A stretch of DNA of 43,488 nt, from assembly GCA_041653615.1 (NCBI GenBank), contig JBAZEZ010000015.1, forward strand, positions 1-43,488, read 5' to 3'. The position numbers were made by a program, and so were the translations under genes. Position 1 is the first letter of the stretch. Each line of letters opens with the position of its first letter. Origin of the DNA: JAHJUB01 sp041653615 [NCBI: Candidatus Ratteibacteria bacterium]. GTDB taxonomy: Bacteria > Ratteibacteria > UBA8468 > MWAK01. Shown here in pieces: positions 1 to 8,652 of the stretch. The notes under the pieces were generated by a model. The model saw nothing but the letters and a program-made list of their open reading frames with translations. It was not told the DNA's origin and made no database searches.

Positions 1-99
1 TGTAGTGGAAAAAACGGTTTCCGCCCTAACGTTGGCGGCGAACAAAGAGATGATGGACCAAACGGTAAACAGCAAACCCGCGTATTTTTTCTTAACCAT
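1..99 (-). CDS. N-terminus of a secreted or membrane protein (partial)
   Basis: Only the first 33 codons lie in the window and the gene runs off its left edge. The ATG at 99 is preceded by GGAG with about 7 nt spacing. The peptide starts with a lysine-rich stretch (MVKKKY), continues with a hydrophobic core (LLFTVWSIISLFAA) and has a plausible signal peptidase I site after NVRA. The product is therefore probably exported. It lies 45 bp downstream of the acyltransferase-like gene and is probably the last visible gene of that operon. The mature domain is not in view, so no function can be given. Confidence 0.6.
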   Translation of the reverse strand, partial: MVKKKYAGLLFTVWSIISLFAANVRAETVFSTT

Positions 100-144
100 G
101 TTTTTTCTCCTCAAAGTCTCCTATTTTATAATACTGGCAAATTT

Positions 145-1068
145 TTAATTGGGCCGGTTTTTAGCTGACGGCCGGGTTGAAAAAATTTCGTACACGTTGC
201 GCCATAAATGCCAGCGATAAGGATCGGTCCGCACAACTTTATCAAGAAACGCGGCATATTGATTTACCCCTTCCTCGACGGTGTCAAAGCATATTTCCCG
301 GACATTGAGTTTATATCCTTTCCCTTTAATTTTTGAAAACCAGATGACCGCGGTCGGAAAGGAATGCGTTAAAGCAAGTTTAAAAGGGAAAACCCCGACA
401 TGGTAATCAACGCCGAGACAATTTGTGGGAATGTAATTTTTTTTTGCCATTCCATCTATCATAATCATTCCCGGCCGGCCGTTCATCATCATTTTAGTGA
501 ATAACTTTTCCGAACGCTTGGCCGTTACCATCCCATCGTAAGTCCCCAGGAAAGTATATTCATTTGCAAGAAGCCGTTGTAACGGGATACCACCAATATC
601 CGGGATATTATTTTTCAACGCTAATATTGCCGGATTTAATCCCATTTTACTGAGTGAGTAGCCGTAAAATACGGGGCCGTAGTGCATGCTGAGCAGGAGC
701 AGGCCTTTACCCCGGCCCGCAATGGCCCGGAGGGTAGCAACATTGCTGAAATCATTGTATTTTACGTTGCGCTCCCATGAATTATGAATTAATGTTGACC
801 AAATAATTTGATCAGCCATTGCCCGGTGAAAACAAACAAGGCTTTTCAGGCTGTTCTGTTCCGGAAGCATAATTTTTAAATATTTCGTGACCGGATTCCA
901 CGATTCTATTTTTCGAATCAAACATACCGGCAGCAAAAAAACTTTGACCAGCCTGATTCCGTAATCGGAGGGGGAAAAGAGCCGAACAACGGATACGATA
1001 AATCTTTTCAGCAGAGATACCGCTAATAATCTAACAATGTGATTTGTGCGCCTTGAAGTAAATATCAT
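145..1068 (-). CDS. LpxL/HtrB-like lysophospholipid acyltransferase family protein
   Basis: The 307-residue protein has the general plan of the LpxL/HtrB acyltransferases: a basic, hydrophobic N-terminus, a conserved His in SMHYGPVF (H129), a GRPGMIMIDG segment near 197-206 and an aromatic WHLWRN end near 285. Family members transfer acyl chains to lipid precursors at the inner face of the membrane. The usual motif is H-x4-D/E; here the acidic position is Phe, so activity or chemistry may differ. The start overlaps the end of the radical SAM gene by 38 bp, which indicates translational coupling; AAGGAA lies about 10 nt upstream. Family membership is an inference from pattern, not a firm match. 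Confidence 0.55.
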   Translation of the reverse strand: MIFTSRRTNHIVRLLAVSLLKRFIVSVVRLFSPSDYGIRLVKVFLLPVCLIRKIESWNPVTKYLKIMLPEQNSLKSLVCFHRAMADQIIWSTLIHNSWERNVKYNDFSNVATLRAIAGRGKGLLLLSMHYGPVFYGYSLSKMGLNPAILALKNNIPDIGGIPLQRLLANEYTFLGTYDGMVTAKRSEKLFTKMMMNGRPGMIMIDGMAKKNYIPTNCLGVDYHVGVFPFKLALTHSFPTAVIWFSKIKGKGYKLNVREICFDTVEEGVNQYAAFLDKVVRTDPYRWHLWRNVYEIFSTRPSAKNRPN

Positions 1069-2017
1069 CGATTATCATTCCTTTGTGGAAAGGTAAGAGG
1101 GTATCATCGTGTGTTACGTATGTGGCATCGTACGGGTCCAGTTTTTTCCGGTCGTTTACCCAATGAGAGATTTTCGTTTTTCGTCCCCAGAGCCGCACAT
1201 GCCGGTTAAATGGATGGTTTCCGAAGCGGTAATCATTTTCAAGACCCAGGTATTTTATGATATCGGATACGTGGACCGTTTCTCCGGGCTCAGTTATTCC
1301 ATACGGACGGACCGACCGGATGGTGATGCTGAATATTCCCTTTTTGTATTTTTCCACAATCCCTAAAACATGTCTAATTTGCTGTACGCGTTCAATGGTG
1401 GCCTGTATCCAAACGGGAATTTTTAGCCGGTATGCATTGTCAAGAGTTTGAATCACGTTACCCATAACGGTTCCGGTCGGTTCGTATCCCGCGATATACA
1501 AGGGAAGAAACAGGAAATCCATTCCGCTTTCATGCAAGATTTTCAGGTATTTTTCATCGGTTGTTTTCTGCCCGTTGGTTACCACGCAGAGCCGTTTTAC
1601 GGAAGCCCGTTTTTTAAGCGCGGCAAGTAATTCCGGGAGGTCTTTCCTGACGGTGGGCTCTCCTCCGGCAAGGTTTACCGTCTGGCAACCGGCTATTTTG
1701 ACTATTTCGACCAATTTGTCTATGGAACGGTCTTCCGGAACCTGATGTTTGTAATTCGAATGCGCATAGCAATATTTGCAGGAGAGATTGCAGCGGTAAG
1801 TTACCGGCACAATTAAGTATTTCATGTGACTATAATTTGGATATTCGTAGGCTTTGCTGAAAAAGAGGACATCCTTTTCTACCAATTCCAAATCTATTCC
1901 ATGAACCGGGCATTCGGTTTCCAGGTAGATGCCTGCGGGCGATTCCCAGAATATTCCCTTGATGTCCTGCCCGCATTTATGACAGGTGGATACGGTATCC
2001 CGGTAAAATGTTTTCAT
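1031..2017 (-). CDS. radical SAM enzyme, MJ0619/Tes-like group
   Basis: The 328-residue protein has the radical SAM cluster motif CxxxCxxC at C76, C80 and C83, followed by the GGE SAM-binding motif at 118-120. Ahead of it is a small Cys cluster (C12, C15, C36 in a CPVHG context). That N-terminal arrangement (T-x-S-x-C-x-x-C ... CPxHG) is characteristic of the MJ0619-type group, which includes the archaeal tetraether lipid synthase Tes. This protein is shorter than Tes-type members (about 500 residues) and lacks most of the C-terminal region. Its ATG overlaps the stop of the upstream phosphatase gene as ATGA. The substrate is unknown; the adjacent acyltransferase-like gene makes a lipid-related role possible. 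Confidence 0.75.
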   Translation of the reverse strand: MKTFYRDTVSTCHKCGQDIKGIFWESPAGIYLETECPVHGIDLELVEKDVLFFSKAYEYPNYSHMKYLIVPVTYRCNLSCKYCYAHSNYKHQVPEDRSIDKLVEIVKIAGCQTVNLAGGEPTVRKDLPELLAALKKRASVKRLCVVTNGQKTTDEKYLKILHESGMDFLFLPLYIAGYEPTGTVMGNVIQTLDNAYRLKIPVWIQATIERVQQIRHVLGIVEKYKKGIFSITIRSVRPYGITEPGETVHVSDIIKYLGLENDYRFGNHPFNRHVRLWGRKTKISHWVNDRKKLDPYDATYVTHDDTLLPFHKGMIIDDIYFKAHKSHC

Positions 2018-2571
2018 AATTTACACAATTTCATGTCCGGGCTGACCTTTGCCGGAATCAAAAATCCCTCACAATTGCCGATGTTCCGTATCTTCACACC
2101 GAAAACCTTTTCCGAAATTACTCCAAGGACACCCGAATGAGCGACTAAAATAACTTCACGGTGGGATTTACCGGCAATCAGGCCGTTATAAAAATTCATT
2201 ATCCGCAATTCAAAATCTTCATATTGTTCACCATCAGGAATTATTAGGCCGCGGATATCCGTTTTGTTTTTAACCAGTAAACGTTTCAAGCGGTAGAGCG
2301 ATTGTCCTTGAAGTACCCCGTAACAACGTTCCCGTAATTGCGCCGTATGCCGGATTTTGCATCGCGGTATTTCTTCCGAAATCAGTTTAGCCGTTTCTTT
2401 TGCTCTTTCACTATCACTGGAAATAATTTGATTGAATCGCCTGTATTTGACTAATTTCCGGCAGAGTTCTTTAACTTGTTGTTTGCCAACCTCAGTCAAT
2501 TGTCCCGGCAAATGTCCCTGGATAATCCGGTTCCTATTTTCCAGCGTTTCGCCGTGTCGAATAATAATTAT
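2014..2571 (-). CDS. histidine phosphatase (phosphoglycerate mutase-like), AUA/AUU start
   Basis: The protein opens with IIIIRHGET, the phosphohistidine RHG motif at the extreme N-terminus as usual in this superfamily, and has the second catalytic His in VAHSG near the C-terminus. At about 185 residues it matches small cofactor-independent-looking phosphatases of the PhoE/GpmB/CobC type; the substrate cannot be told. There is no ATG, GTG or TTG in frame near the motif. A strong GGAGG (2579-2583) lies 7 nt before an ATA codon (2571) and 10 nt before ATT, so a rare start is likely. An upstream in-frame TTG at 2667 coincides with a TTGACA -35 box and would add 32 non-conserved residues. The stop overlaps the next ATG. 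Confidence 0.8.
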   Translation of the reverse strand: MIIIRHGETLENRNRIIQGHLPGQLTEVGKQQVKELCRKLVKYRRFNQIISSDSERAKETAKLISEEIPRCKIRHTAQLRERCYGVLQGQSLYRLKRLLVKNKTDIRGLIIPDGEQYEDFELRIMNFYNGLIAGKSHREVILVAHSGVLGVISEKVFGVKIRNIGNCEGFLIPAKVSPDMKLCKL

Positions 2572-2639
2572 TTGGTATCCTCCCTGTTGAGTAAAATCGA
2601 AGCAGAAACGTTTTGACCGGATAGTTGTTTCGTTATTAT

Positions 2640-2667
2640 ATTTTACTCTGATGTGTCTATTTGTCAA
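2640..2667 (-). promoter_or_regulatory. sigma70-type promoter for the phosphatase/radical SAM operon
   Basis: On the minus strand TTGACA (2667-2662) is followed after 16 nt by TAAAAT (2645-2640), with a TATAAT directly behind it. Transcription would begin near 2630, giving a leader of about 60 nt that ends in the GGAGG of the phosphatase gene. Confidence 0.6.
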
Positions 2668-2753
2668 TTAGACGGCTTGTATTCCAGGGAAAATAAGGGA
2701 TATAATGATTTCCGGAATAAAATTGTTTGTTGAGAGAATAACTCTGCCGGGAT

Positions 2754-2783
2754 TTGAATTTAGAGTGTGTTTTGCGCTATAAT
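2754..2783 (+). promoter_or_regulatory. promoter of tRNA-Asp
   Basis: TTGAAT at 2754-2759 and TATAAT at 2778-2783 are separated by 18 nt, and the tRNA begins 13 nt after the -10 box. Confidence 0.65.
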
Positions 2784-2796
2784 TACTAAATTAGTT

Positions 2797-2869
2797 GGGG
2801 CCGTGGTGTAGCGGTTAACATTCCTGACTGTCGATCAGGAGATCGCGAGTTCGAATCTCGTCGGCCCCG
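2797..2869 (+). tRNA. tRNA-Asp (anticodon GTC)
   Basis: A full cloverleaf can be drawn. The acceptor stem GGGGCCG pairs with CGGCCCC, the anticodon stem CCTGA/TCAGG encloses the loop CTGTCGA with anticodon GTC, and the T arm carries TTCGAAT. The discriminator base is G (2869), as expected for Asp. CCA is not encoded. The 3' end of this gene is partly repeated at 2997-3019. Confidence 0.95.
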
Positions 2870-3019
2870 CTAAACCTACCGTGGGAGATTCGAACTGATG
2901 GGGTGCAGGGGAAGAGGCTTCCCCTGCGTATTCTGCTTTGGAGGATAGATATTAGGAAGGGGAAACTCCCCTTCCTAAAACGGAGCGAAGCGGAGTGTTC
3001 GATTTCTCGTCGGCCCCGC
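2849..3019 (+). repeat. direct repeat of the tRNA-Asp 3' end bracketing two hairpins
   Basis: The last 22 nt of tRNA-Asp (2849-2870, GTTCGA...GGCCCCGC) recur with one insertion and one change at 2997-3019. Between the copies are two strong hairpins without T tracts: GCAGGGGAAG/CTTCCCCTGC at 2905-2927 and GGAAGGGGA/TCCCCTTCC at 2955-2977. A reversed T-arm-like sequence (GGGAGATTCGAACTG) is near 2883. The layout resembles a tiny insertion that duplicated the tRNA end; no integrase is present. Confidence 0.6.
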
Positions 3020-3125
3020 CTTCGCCCGCCATAGCGGGCTTCGGCGGGCAAAGCCCGCCAGAAACCGCGACGGCGGGATTCGCCCGCTTTCGTTAAGGTG
3101 TAGCGGGCAAAGCCCGCCAAAATAC
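3020..3125. repeat. GC-rich palindromic repeat block (GCGGGC/GCCCGC)
   Basis: Within the 394-bp gap between tRNA-Asp and trpB2 the units GCGGGC and GCCCGC alternate at least eight times and can form several alternative hairpins. Reading frames across it are not conserved proteins. Confidence 0.6.
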
Positions 3126-3155
3126 AGCGATCCTGAAATGGTCGCACTACTTTAT

Positions 3156-3188
3156 TGTAGTTGCCGAGCTTGCTCGGCGTTTTTTATG
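3156..3188 (+). terminator. hairpin of the TGTAGTTGCC repeat family, terminator-like
   Basis: GCCGAG and CTCGGC form a stem with a short loop, followed by G and a run of six T. It lies after tRNA-Asp and before trpB2 and could end the tRNA transcript. Its 5' part is shared with the dispersed repeats at 6923, 8773 and 12169. Confidence 0.55.
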
Positions 3189-3263
3189 TAAGGGCCGGAT
3201 TCATCTTGTAGACTTGAGTCTATTCAACGGGATTCATCAGGTCCGGGAATGTTTGGAGGAAAC

Positions 3264-4598
3264 ATGGAAGACAGGATTTTGCTTTCGGAAAAGGAGATAC
3301 CGCAGCAATGGTATAACGTCCAAGCGGATTTACCCAAGCCGATGGCGCCGCCGCTTAATCCCGGCACCAACCAGCCTATCAAGCCGGAGGAACTCTATCC
3401 GATATTCCCTAAAAGCCTGGTTGCTCAGGAGATGTCGCGGGAGCGCTGGATTGATATCCCGGATGAAATTCTGGAAATTTACCGGCTCTGGAGGCCTTCG
3501 CCCTTGTGCCGGGCAAGGCGCCTGGAAAAGGCGCTGGGCACCAAAGCCCAGATTTGGTACAAGAATGAGAGCGTAAGTCCGGCCGGTAGCCATAAGCCCA
3601 ACACCGCCATCGCCCAGGCTTACTACAATAAAAAAGAAGGGGTAAAACGGCTTTCCACCGAAACCGGAGCCGGCCAGTGGGGCAGCGCCCTGTCGCTTGC
3701 CTGCCAGTTTTTCGGGATGAAGTGCACCGTTTACATGGTTAAGGTCAGTTTTCAACAGAAACCATATCGTCGGATTATGATGGAGACTTGGGGGGCCGAG
3801 GTGCACGCTTCGCCGACCAATCTTACCGACGGCGGACGGCAAATCCTGGCCGAATACCCGGATAGCCCGGGCAGTCTGGGTATAGCCATTTCGGAAGCGG
3901 TGGAAGACGCGGCCAAACATCCGGATACTAATTATTCTTTAGGCAGTGTTCTGAACCACGTTTGCCTGCACCAGACCGTGGTCGGGCTGGAGGCGAAGAA
4001 ACAGATGGAGCTGGCCGGGCTTTTTCCGGACGTAATCATCGGATGTGTGGGCGGCGGCAGCAACTTTGCCGGCATCTGTTTTCCTTTCGTACCGGATAAA
4101 CTAGCTGGAAAACCACTGCGTTTCGTGGCGGTTGAACCGAAGGTATGTCCGTCGCTGACCCGGGGAAAGTTCGCCTATGATTTTGGTGATACCGTAGGTC
4201 TGACCCCGCTTCTGAAGATGTTTACCCTGGGTCACAAGTTTGTGCCGCCGCCGGTTCACGCGGGCGGCCTGCGTTACCACGGTATGGCGCCGCTGGTCTC
4301 TTTTCTGGCGTCAGAAGGGATGATAGAACCCCGGGCGTATCAGCAGAAAGAGGTTTTTGATGCGGCCCTCCTTTTTGCCCGGACTGAAGGAATTATACCG
4401 GCGCCGGAAACCGGGCACGCCATAAAGGCGGCGATTGACGAAGCGAAGGCCTCTTCCGGCGAGAAGGTGATTCTGGTCAACTTTTCCGGACACGGCCATT
4501 TTGACCTGGCTGCTTACGATGCTTACCTTAACGGAAAGATGGTTGAATTGGAATTGTCCGAGGAAGCGTTGAAGAAGAGTATGGGTGAAATAAAGTGA
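3264..4598 (+). CDS. trpB: tryptophan synthase beta chain, TrpB2 type
   Basis: This PLP enzyme condenses indole with serine (or phosphoserine) to tryptophan. The 444 residues fit the longer TrpB2 class. The PLP lysine lies in GSHKPNTA (K111), the phosphate-binding loop is GCVGGGSN, and the C-terminal NFSGHGHFD segment is typical of the class. The ATG at 3264 is preceded by GGAGG; an upstream ATG at 3249 has no ribosome site. No trpA or other trp gene is near, as is common for TrpB2, which is often thought to salvage free indole. It is flanked by a bidirectional terminator shared with groEL. Confidence 0.93.
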   Translation: MEDRILLSEKEIPQQWYNVQADLPKPMAPPLNPGTNQPIKPEELYPIFPKSLVAQEMSRERWIDIPDEILEIYRLWRPSPLCRARRLEKALGTKAQIWYKNESVSPAGSHKPNTAIAQAYYNKKEGVKRLSTETGAGQWGSALSLACQFFGMKCTVYMVKVSFQQKPYRRIMMETWGAEVHASPTNLTDGGRQILAEYPDSPGSLGIAISEAVEDAAKHPDTNYSLGSVLNHVCLHQTVVGLEAKKQMELAGLFPDVIIGCVGGGSNFAGICFPFVPDKLAGKPLRFVAVEPKVCPSLTRGKFAYDFGDTVGLTPLLKMFTLGHKFVPPPVHAGGLRYHGMAPLVSFLASEGMIEPRAYQQKEVFDAALLFARTEGIIPAPETGHAIKAAIDEAKASSGEKVILVNFSGHGHFDLAAYDAYLNGKMVELELSEEALKKSMGEIK

Positions 4599-4607
4599 CA
4601 CGTATTC

Positions 4608-4682
4608 GTCATCCCCGCATGTTTTAAGCGGGGATCCAATCATATAAGGTGTGGATTCCCGTCTACTATCCACGGGAATGAC
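4608..4682. repeat. GTCATYCCCGC-family palindromic repeat
   Basis: GTCATCCCCGC...GCGGGGATCC and a second arm with GGATTCCCG...CGGGAATGAC form the common bacterial dispersed palindrome. It lies between the trpB stop and the terminator. A shorter relative is at 24466. Confidence 0.7.
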
Positions 4683-4704
4683 TGGGTGTTTTGGCCACAA
4701 AAAA

Positions 4705-4738
4705 AGGCGGGGTTTCAAAACGAAACCCCGCCTTTTTA
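4705..4738. terminator. bidirectional terminator between trpB and groEL
   Basis: AGGCGGGGTTTC and GAAACCCCGCCT form a perfect 12-bp stem with the loop AAAAC. T runs follow on the plus strand and, as A runs, precede on the left, so both convergent genes can be terminated here. Confidence 0.9.
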
Positions 4739-4760
4739 TTATTCTTGTTCGACGTGTTCT

Positions 4761-6410
4761 TTAGTACATTCCGCCGCCCATTCCACCCATTCCACCGCCC
4801 GGAGGCATCATCGGAGAACCGTCTTTTTTCTCGTCCGGTTTATCCGCGACCAACGCTTCGGTGGTTAGAATCAACGCCGAAATGCTGGCTGCGTTCTGGA
4901 GAGAGGAACGTACGACCTTGGTCGGGTCCACAATACCGGCTTTGACTAAATCCTCGTACTTGTTGTCTTCCGCGTTGAAGCCGATGTTTCCTTCCTGGTT
5001 GCGGACGTACTCGGCGACTACCGAGCCTTCTTTTCCGCTGTTTTCCGCAATCTGCCGGATGGGCGCTTCCAGGGCGCGTTTTACGATGCGTCCGCCGCGC
5101 TCTTCTTCCTCGTCTTCGTACTTTAATTTGTCTATTTCGGAACCGCAGCGCAATAGGGCCACGCCGCCGCCCGGGACGATTCCTTCTTCAACCGCCGCTC
5201 TGGTTGCCGAAAGGGCATCTTCCACGCGCGCTTTCCGTTCCTTCATGTCGGTTTCCGTAGGAGCGCCTACATTGATGACCGCTACGCCGCCAGCCAATTT
5301 TGCCAGGCGTTCCTGGAGTTTTTCTTTGTCGTAATCGCTATCGCTCTTCTCAATTTCCTTCTTAATCGTGTTGATGCGTCCGGTAATGTCTGATGCCTTA
5401 CCGGCGCCTTCCACGATGGTGGTGTTTTCTTTATCGATAGATACCCGTTTCGCTTTGCCCAGCATTGCCAGGTCAACGGTTTCCAGCTTGAGTCCCAGTT
5501 CTTCGGCGATTACCTGTCCGCCGGTCAGGACCGCGATATCCTGAAGCATCTCTTTGCGGCGGTCTCCGAATCCGGGGGCTTTGACAGCGGCCGTAACCAG
5601 GGTTCCGCGCAATTTGTTGACCACCAGGGTAGCCAGGGCTTCGCCTTCAACTTCTTCCGCGATAATTACCAGCGGTTTGCCGACTTGGGCGATTTTTTCC
5701 AAGAGGGGCAGCATATCCTTGATCGCGGCGATTTTCTTGTCGTGAATCAGGATGTAGGGGTCTTCCAGAACCGCTTCCATTCGTTCCGGGTCCGTGATGA
5801 AATAAGGAGAAAGGTAACCGCGGTCAAACTGCATACCTTCCACGACCTTCAAAGTGGTTTCGGTTCCCTTGGCTTCTTCCACGGTGATAACGCCATCTTT
5901 TCCGACCTTATCCATCGCATCGGCGATAATCTTGCCGATTTCTTTGTCGTTGGCGGCGGCTACCGTGGCAACCTGTTCAATTTCTTCCTTGCCCTTAATG
6001 GGCTGGCTCATTTTCTTTAGTTTTGCCACCACAGAGTTTACGGCCTTTTCGATGCCATGGCGCAGGTGAACCGGGTTGCTGCCGGCCGCAACATACTTTA
6101 GGCCTTCGCTGACAATGGAGTTAGCCAGGATTACGCTGCTGGTGGTGCCGTCGCCGGCGACGTCGTTGGTCTTGCTGGCGATTTCCCGGGCTAGCTGGGC
6201 GCCCATGTTCTCAAACGGGTCCGGGAGTTCAATCTCTTTGGCGATAGTTACTCCGTCGTTGATGACGGTGGGGCTGCCGTATTTTTTTTCCAGGATTACA
6301 AAACGTCCTTTGGGTCCCAGAGTGGGCGCAACCGCGTCTTTCAGCGCCTGAACGCCTCTTAATATCTTTCCTCTCGCGTCTTCCGCGAACAGAATCTGTT
6401 TACCTGACAT
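4761..6410 (-). CDS. groL: chaperonin GroEL (Hsp60)
   Basis: The 549-residue protein is a complete group I chaperonin subunit, which folds proteins inside a double heptameric ring with ATP. It has the nucleotide-binding GDGTTS (D87), the hinge and apical segments in order, and a short Gly-Met-rich tail ([14 protein letters not shown]), the usual GGM repeat end. The ATG is preceded by AGGAGG at good spacing. It follows groES after 77 bp, which gives the usual groES-groEL operon. No CIRCE operator is visible upstream. Confidence 0.99.
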   Translation of the reverse strand: MSGKQILFAEDARGKILRGVQALKDAVAPTLGPKGRFVILEKKYGSPTVINDGVTIAKEIELPDPFENMGAQLAREIASKTNDVAGDGTTSSVILANSIVSEGLKYVAAGSNPVHLRHGIEKAVNSVVAKLKKMSQPIKGKEEIEQVATVAAANDKEIGKIIADAMDKVGKDGVITVEEAKGTETTLKVVEGMQFDRGYLSPYFITDPERMEAVLEDPYILIHDKKIAAIKDMLPLLEKIAQVGKPLVIIAEEVEGEALATLVVNKLRGTLVTAAVKAPGFGDRRKEMLQDIAVLTGGQVIAEELGLKLETVDLAMLGKAKRVSIDKENTTIVEGAGKASDITGRINTIKKEIEKSDSDYDKEKLQERLAKLAGGVAVINVGAPTETDMKERKARVEDALSATRAAVEEGIVPGGGVALLRCGSEIDKLKYEDEEEERGGRIVKRALEAPIRQIAENSGKEGSVVAEYVRNQEGNIGFNAEDNKYEDLVKAGIVDPTKVVRSSLQNAASISALILTTEALVADKPDEKKDGSPMMPPGGGMGGMGGGMY

Positions 6411-6487
6411 TTTACGTCACCTCCTAATTGTTCCCCTCACTTTTTTCTCTCCCCATCGGAAAGAGGCGGGGTGAGGGGGATGGTTTA

Positions 6488-6775
6488 TTAGTCTACGATA
6501 CCCAGGATGTCGCTCTCGTGCAGAACGACGTATTCTTCGCGGTCAACGGTTATTTCGGTTCCGGAATATTTTCCGTAAAGAACCTTGTCGTTGACTTTGA
6601 CTTCAGCGGCAATAAGTTTACCGTCATCGGTTACGCGGCCCTTACCTACGGCCACTACTTTACCCTCCTGGGGCTTTTCTTTGGCGGTGTCCGGAACGAT
6701 GATGCCACCCTTGCTTTTTTCAAGCGCCTCCAGTGGTTTGACCACTATCCGGTCACCCAAAGGTTTAATTTTCAT
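6488..6775 (-). CDS. groS: co-chaperonin GroES (Hsp10)
   Basis: The 95-residue protein is full length for GroES, which caps the GroEL ring. It starts [13 protein letters not shown] and contains the mobile-loop region [17 protein letters not shown] and the [12 protein letters not shown] segment. AGGAGG precedes the ATG by 7 nt. It is the first gene of the groES-groEL operon and has a promoter 70 nt upstream. Confidence 0.99.
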   Translation of the reverse strand: MKIKPLGDRIVVKPLEALEKSKGGIIVPDTAKEKPQEGKVVAVGKGRVTDDGKLIAAEVKVNDKVLYGKYSGTEITVDREEYVVLHESDILGIVD

Positions 6776-6801
6776 ATCTCTCCCTCCTTTCGTAAAAAAT
6801 C

Positions 6802-6821
6802 GTCATTACACCCGCAATGAC
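6802..6821. repeat. short GTCATT...AATGAC palindrome in the groES leader
   Basis: GTCATT and AATGAC pair around an 8-nt loop in the presumed groES 5' leader. It looks like a degenerate copy of the GTCATTGCGAG palindrome seen at 15898. Confidence 0.45.
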
Positions 6822-6843
6822 TTTTAGTGTTTTGGAAACAAAT

Positions 6844-6873
6844 ATTATACAACAATAGGGTAAAAAAACGCAA
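6844..6873 (-). promoter_or_regulatory. groESL promoter
   Basis: On the minus strand TTGCGT (6873-6868) and a perfect TATAAT (6849-6844) are 18 nt apart. No heat-shock sigma consensus or CIRCE repeat is seen. Confidence 0.5.
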
Positions 6874-6922
6874 ACGCGGATTACGGATAGGACAGGCAGG
6901 AGACCTGCCATTTGTATTTATC

Positions 6923-7006
6923 TGTAGTTGCCGAACTTGCCCCGAGAAGTTTTCTCTTCGGGGCTTGCTCGCGTTTTAAAAGAGCTAACCAAGGTTGGCG
7001 ACTACA
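6923..7006. repeat. dispersed inverted repeat, TGTAGTTGCC family
   Basis: The element begins TGTAGTTGCCGAAC and ends TTGGCGACTACA, imperfect terminal inverted repeats of about 12 bp. Inside is a CCCCGAAGAGAAAA-type palindrome. It fills much of the 343-bp gap between groES and the porin gene; the rest of that gap holds the groES promoter and the porin terminator. Confidence 0.65.
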
Positions 7007-7057
7007 ATAGTGATATTTTAGGTTAGATGTTTTAACCGGCGGGAAGGTTACAATAAG

Positions 7058-7098
7058 AAAAACCCCCTTGAACGGATTGCTCCGTTAAGGGGGTTTTT
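7058..7098 (-). terminator. terminator of the outer-membrane protein gene
   Basis: AAAAACCCCCTT-AACGGA pairs with TCCGTT-AAGGGGGTTTTT around a four-base loop, with a T run on the minus strand. It is 20 bp beyond the stop codon. Confidence 0.9.
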
Positions 7099-7118
7099 CT
7101 GACTGCTGTTCTGTTGCT

Positions 7119-8441
7119 TTAGAAGCTTACGGCCACTGTGCCGAGGACTTCCAGGGCTGTGTCGTCGAATTTCGCAGAGGTAACTACTTCCTTGATGGCT
7201 TTCCCGGCTTTCAGGTATCCGAGGCTGAGACCAAAGGAAACGTCTTCGGTGTATTGGTAGGAGTATCCAAGGTCGATTTCGGATGAAAGCTCGTCGCTAT
7301 CAGAGGATGCGGCGACGGTGTTAACGGTGGTGGACGGGTACCAAGCAAGCGAGAGCATGTGTTTCTCAGACGGCTTGATGGAACCGTAAATCTTCGGGGA
7401 CGAAAGGTTGTCGCCCGGAACGTCACACACGCTGGGGAAAGAAAGTTCCGAGTTGATCATGGACGCATAGAGAACCCGGCCCATTCGGTCGCTGAGGCCA
7501 TCCGGGTAGAGAGGTACGAAATTTCCCGTATAGTCAGAGACGTGCGCATTTTTATCACCGCTGCCATAGTACCAGGAAGCGCCGAGTTTCGGCTGCATCG
7601 GATTCTGGAAGGTGTAGCTTACGTCGGCAAAACCGGCCCAGCCATCCTTGTCCTTAATCCCGTCTGCTTCGCCGTTCTGCATCGCGGCTTCAATGTTGTA
7701 GTTAAGGCCAGGTACGACTGACAGGTTCTGGTCAATCCGTGCGCCGTAGGTGTACAAGTTGTCGTTGATTAAGGATGCTGATGTCTGGTTGTCTAAGAGA
7801 AGAGCGTAACCCTCAATCTTCAAGTTGTCTGTTTTGTATCCTACATTGAGGCCCCACAGGTCGAGGTCGGCATTGCCCGTAGCAGTTTCGTTAACCTTGG
7901 CGTCAAAGAGAGTGACGGTTACAGGAGCTGTGCCAACTTCGTAGTCCAATCTCCAGGCGTCAAATGCCTTGCGGCTGGTCAGGTCAGTTGCTAATCCAGC
8001 GAGAGAATTACCCGTTGTGCCGTTGACGTTTCCAACCACAAAGCCGTTACCAAGCAGAATTTCCTGCCGGCCGAGGGTGGCACTGAAGCCGGGGATGAAG
8101 AGGTCCTTCATCTTGATGTTAGCCAGGTCAAGAACTACTTCTGTGTTGGTGCCGCTTTCAGCATCCCAGTCACTTTCGTTCAGGAGCCGGACTACTACGG
8201 AAACGTTATCCGTCAATTCTGCGCCGACCCAAATTCTGGTGGCTTGATTCAGCCAGGACTGAGAGTGTCCGTCAGAAGTAGCGGTAGCTTTAAGTCTTCC
8301 GAAATCAAGGTTGTCACGGTAGATACCACGGATGGTGAGGTCTCCGCCAACCTTTATGCTCTTTACCGCGGCGGCTGCCGGCATCGCAAAAGCGATACCA
8401 ATTACCAGCGCCAGGCAGAGCGTCAGGATTCTTTTTGCCAT
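7119..8441 (-). CDS. outer-membrane beta-barrel protein (alginate-export/porin-like)
   Basis: The 440-residue protein has a clear signal peptide (MAKRILTLCLALVIG...AMPAAAA) and then alternating amphipathic strands with a GGDLTIRG opening, many aromatic girdle residues and a terminal Phe (GTVAVSF), all typical of outer-membrane barrels. The pattern best recalls alginate-export-type or general porins; substrate specificity cannot be read. The chosen ATG at 8441 has GGAGG 9 nt upstream, while an ATG 60 nt further up has none. It is a single-gene unit with its own strong promoter about 285 nt upstream and a terminator. Its presence is the clearest sign of a diderm envelope. Confidence 0.85.
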   Translation of the reverse strand: MAKRILTLCLALVIGIAFAMPAAAAVKSIKVGGDLTIRGIYRDNLDFGRLKATATSDGHSQSWLNQATRIWVGAELTDNVSVVVRLLNESDWDAESGTNTEVVLDLANIKMKDLFIPGFSATLGRQEILLGNGFVVGNVNGTTGNSLAGLATDLTSRKAFDAWRLDYEVGTAPVTVTLFDAKVNETATGNADLDLWGLNVGYKTDNLKIEGYALLLDNQTSASLINDNLYTYGARIDQNLSVVPGLNYNIEAAMQNGEADGIKDKDGWAGFADVSYTFQNPMQPKLGASWYYGSGDKNAHVSDYTGNFVPLYPDGLSDRMGRVLYASMINSELSFPSVCDVPGDNLSSPKIYGSIKPSEKHMLSLAWYPSTTVNTVAASSDSDELSSEIDLGYSYQYTEDVSFGLSLGYLKAGKAIKEVVTSAKFDDTALEVLGTVAVSF

Positions 8442-8652
8442 TTTGTGTTTCCTCCAGTTAATGTAACTTTTAAATATTTGCGACCACAGAAAAGGCCGCA
8501 CAATTTTTTACCTCTATATTAACCGGCGGGTGATGTATGCCGGGTAATTTTTTTCTCATTTCCCGAAATCTCCCTGCGAAGGCGGAATCAACCTTTTTTG
8601 GCGACTACGTTAGCGACCATGAAATGGTCGTATTCGAAGTCACGGAACGTTT

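Noticed and set aside
2815-3147. Minus-strand 110-codon frame over tRNA-Asp and the repeat block
   Set aside because: Its C-terminus is the translated antisense of the tRNA and the rest is GC-rich palindromes. It is a known type of artefact and has no ribosome site.
6776-6900. CIRCE operator expected for groESL
   Set aside because: No TTAGCACTC-N9-GAGTGCTAA sequence is present; only a short GTCATT/AATGAC palindrome is seen.
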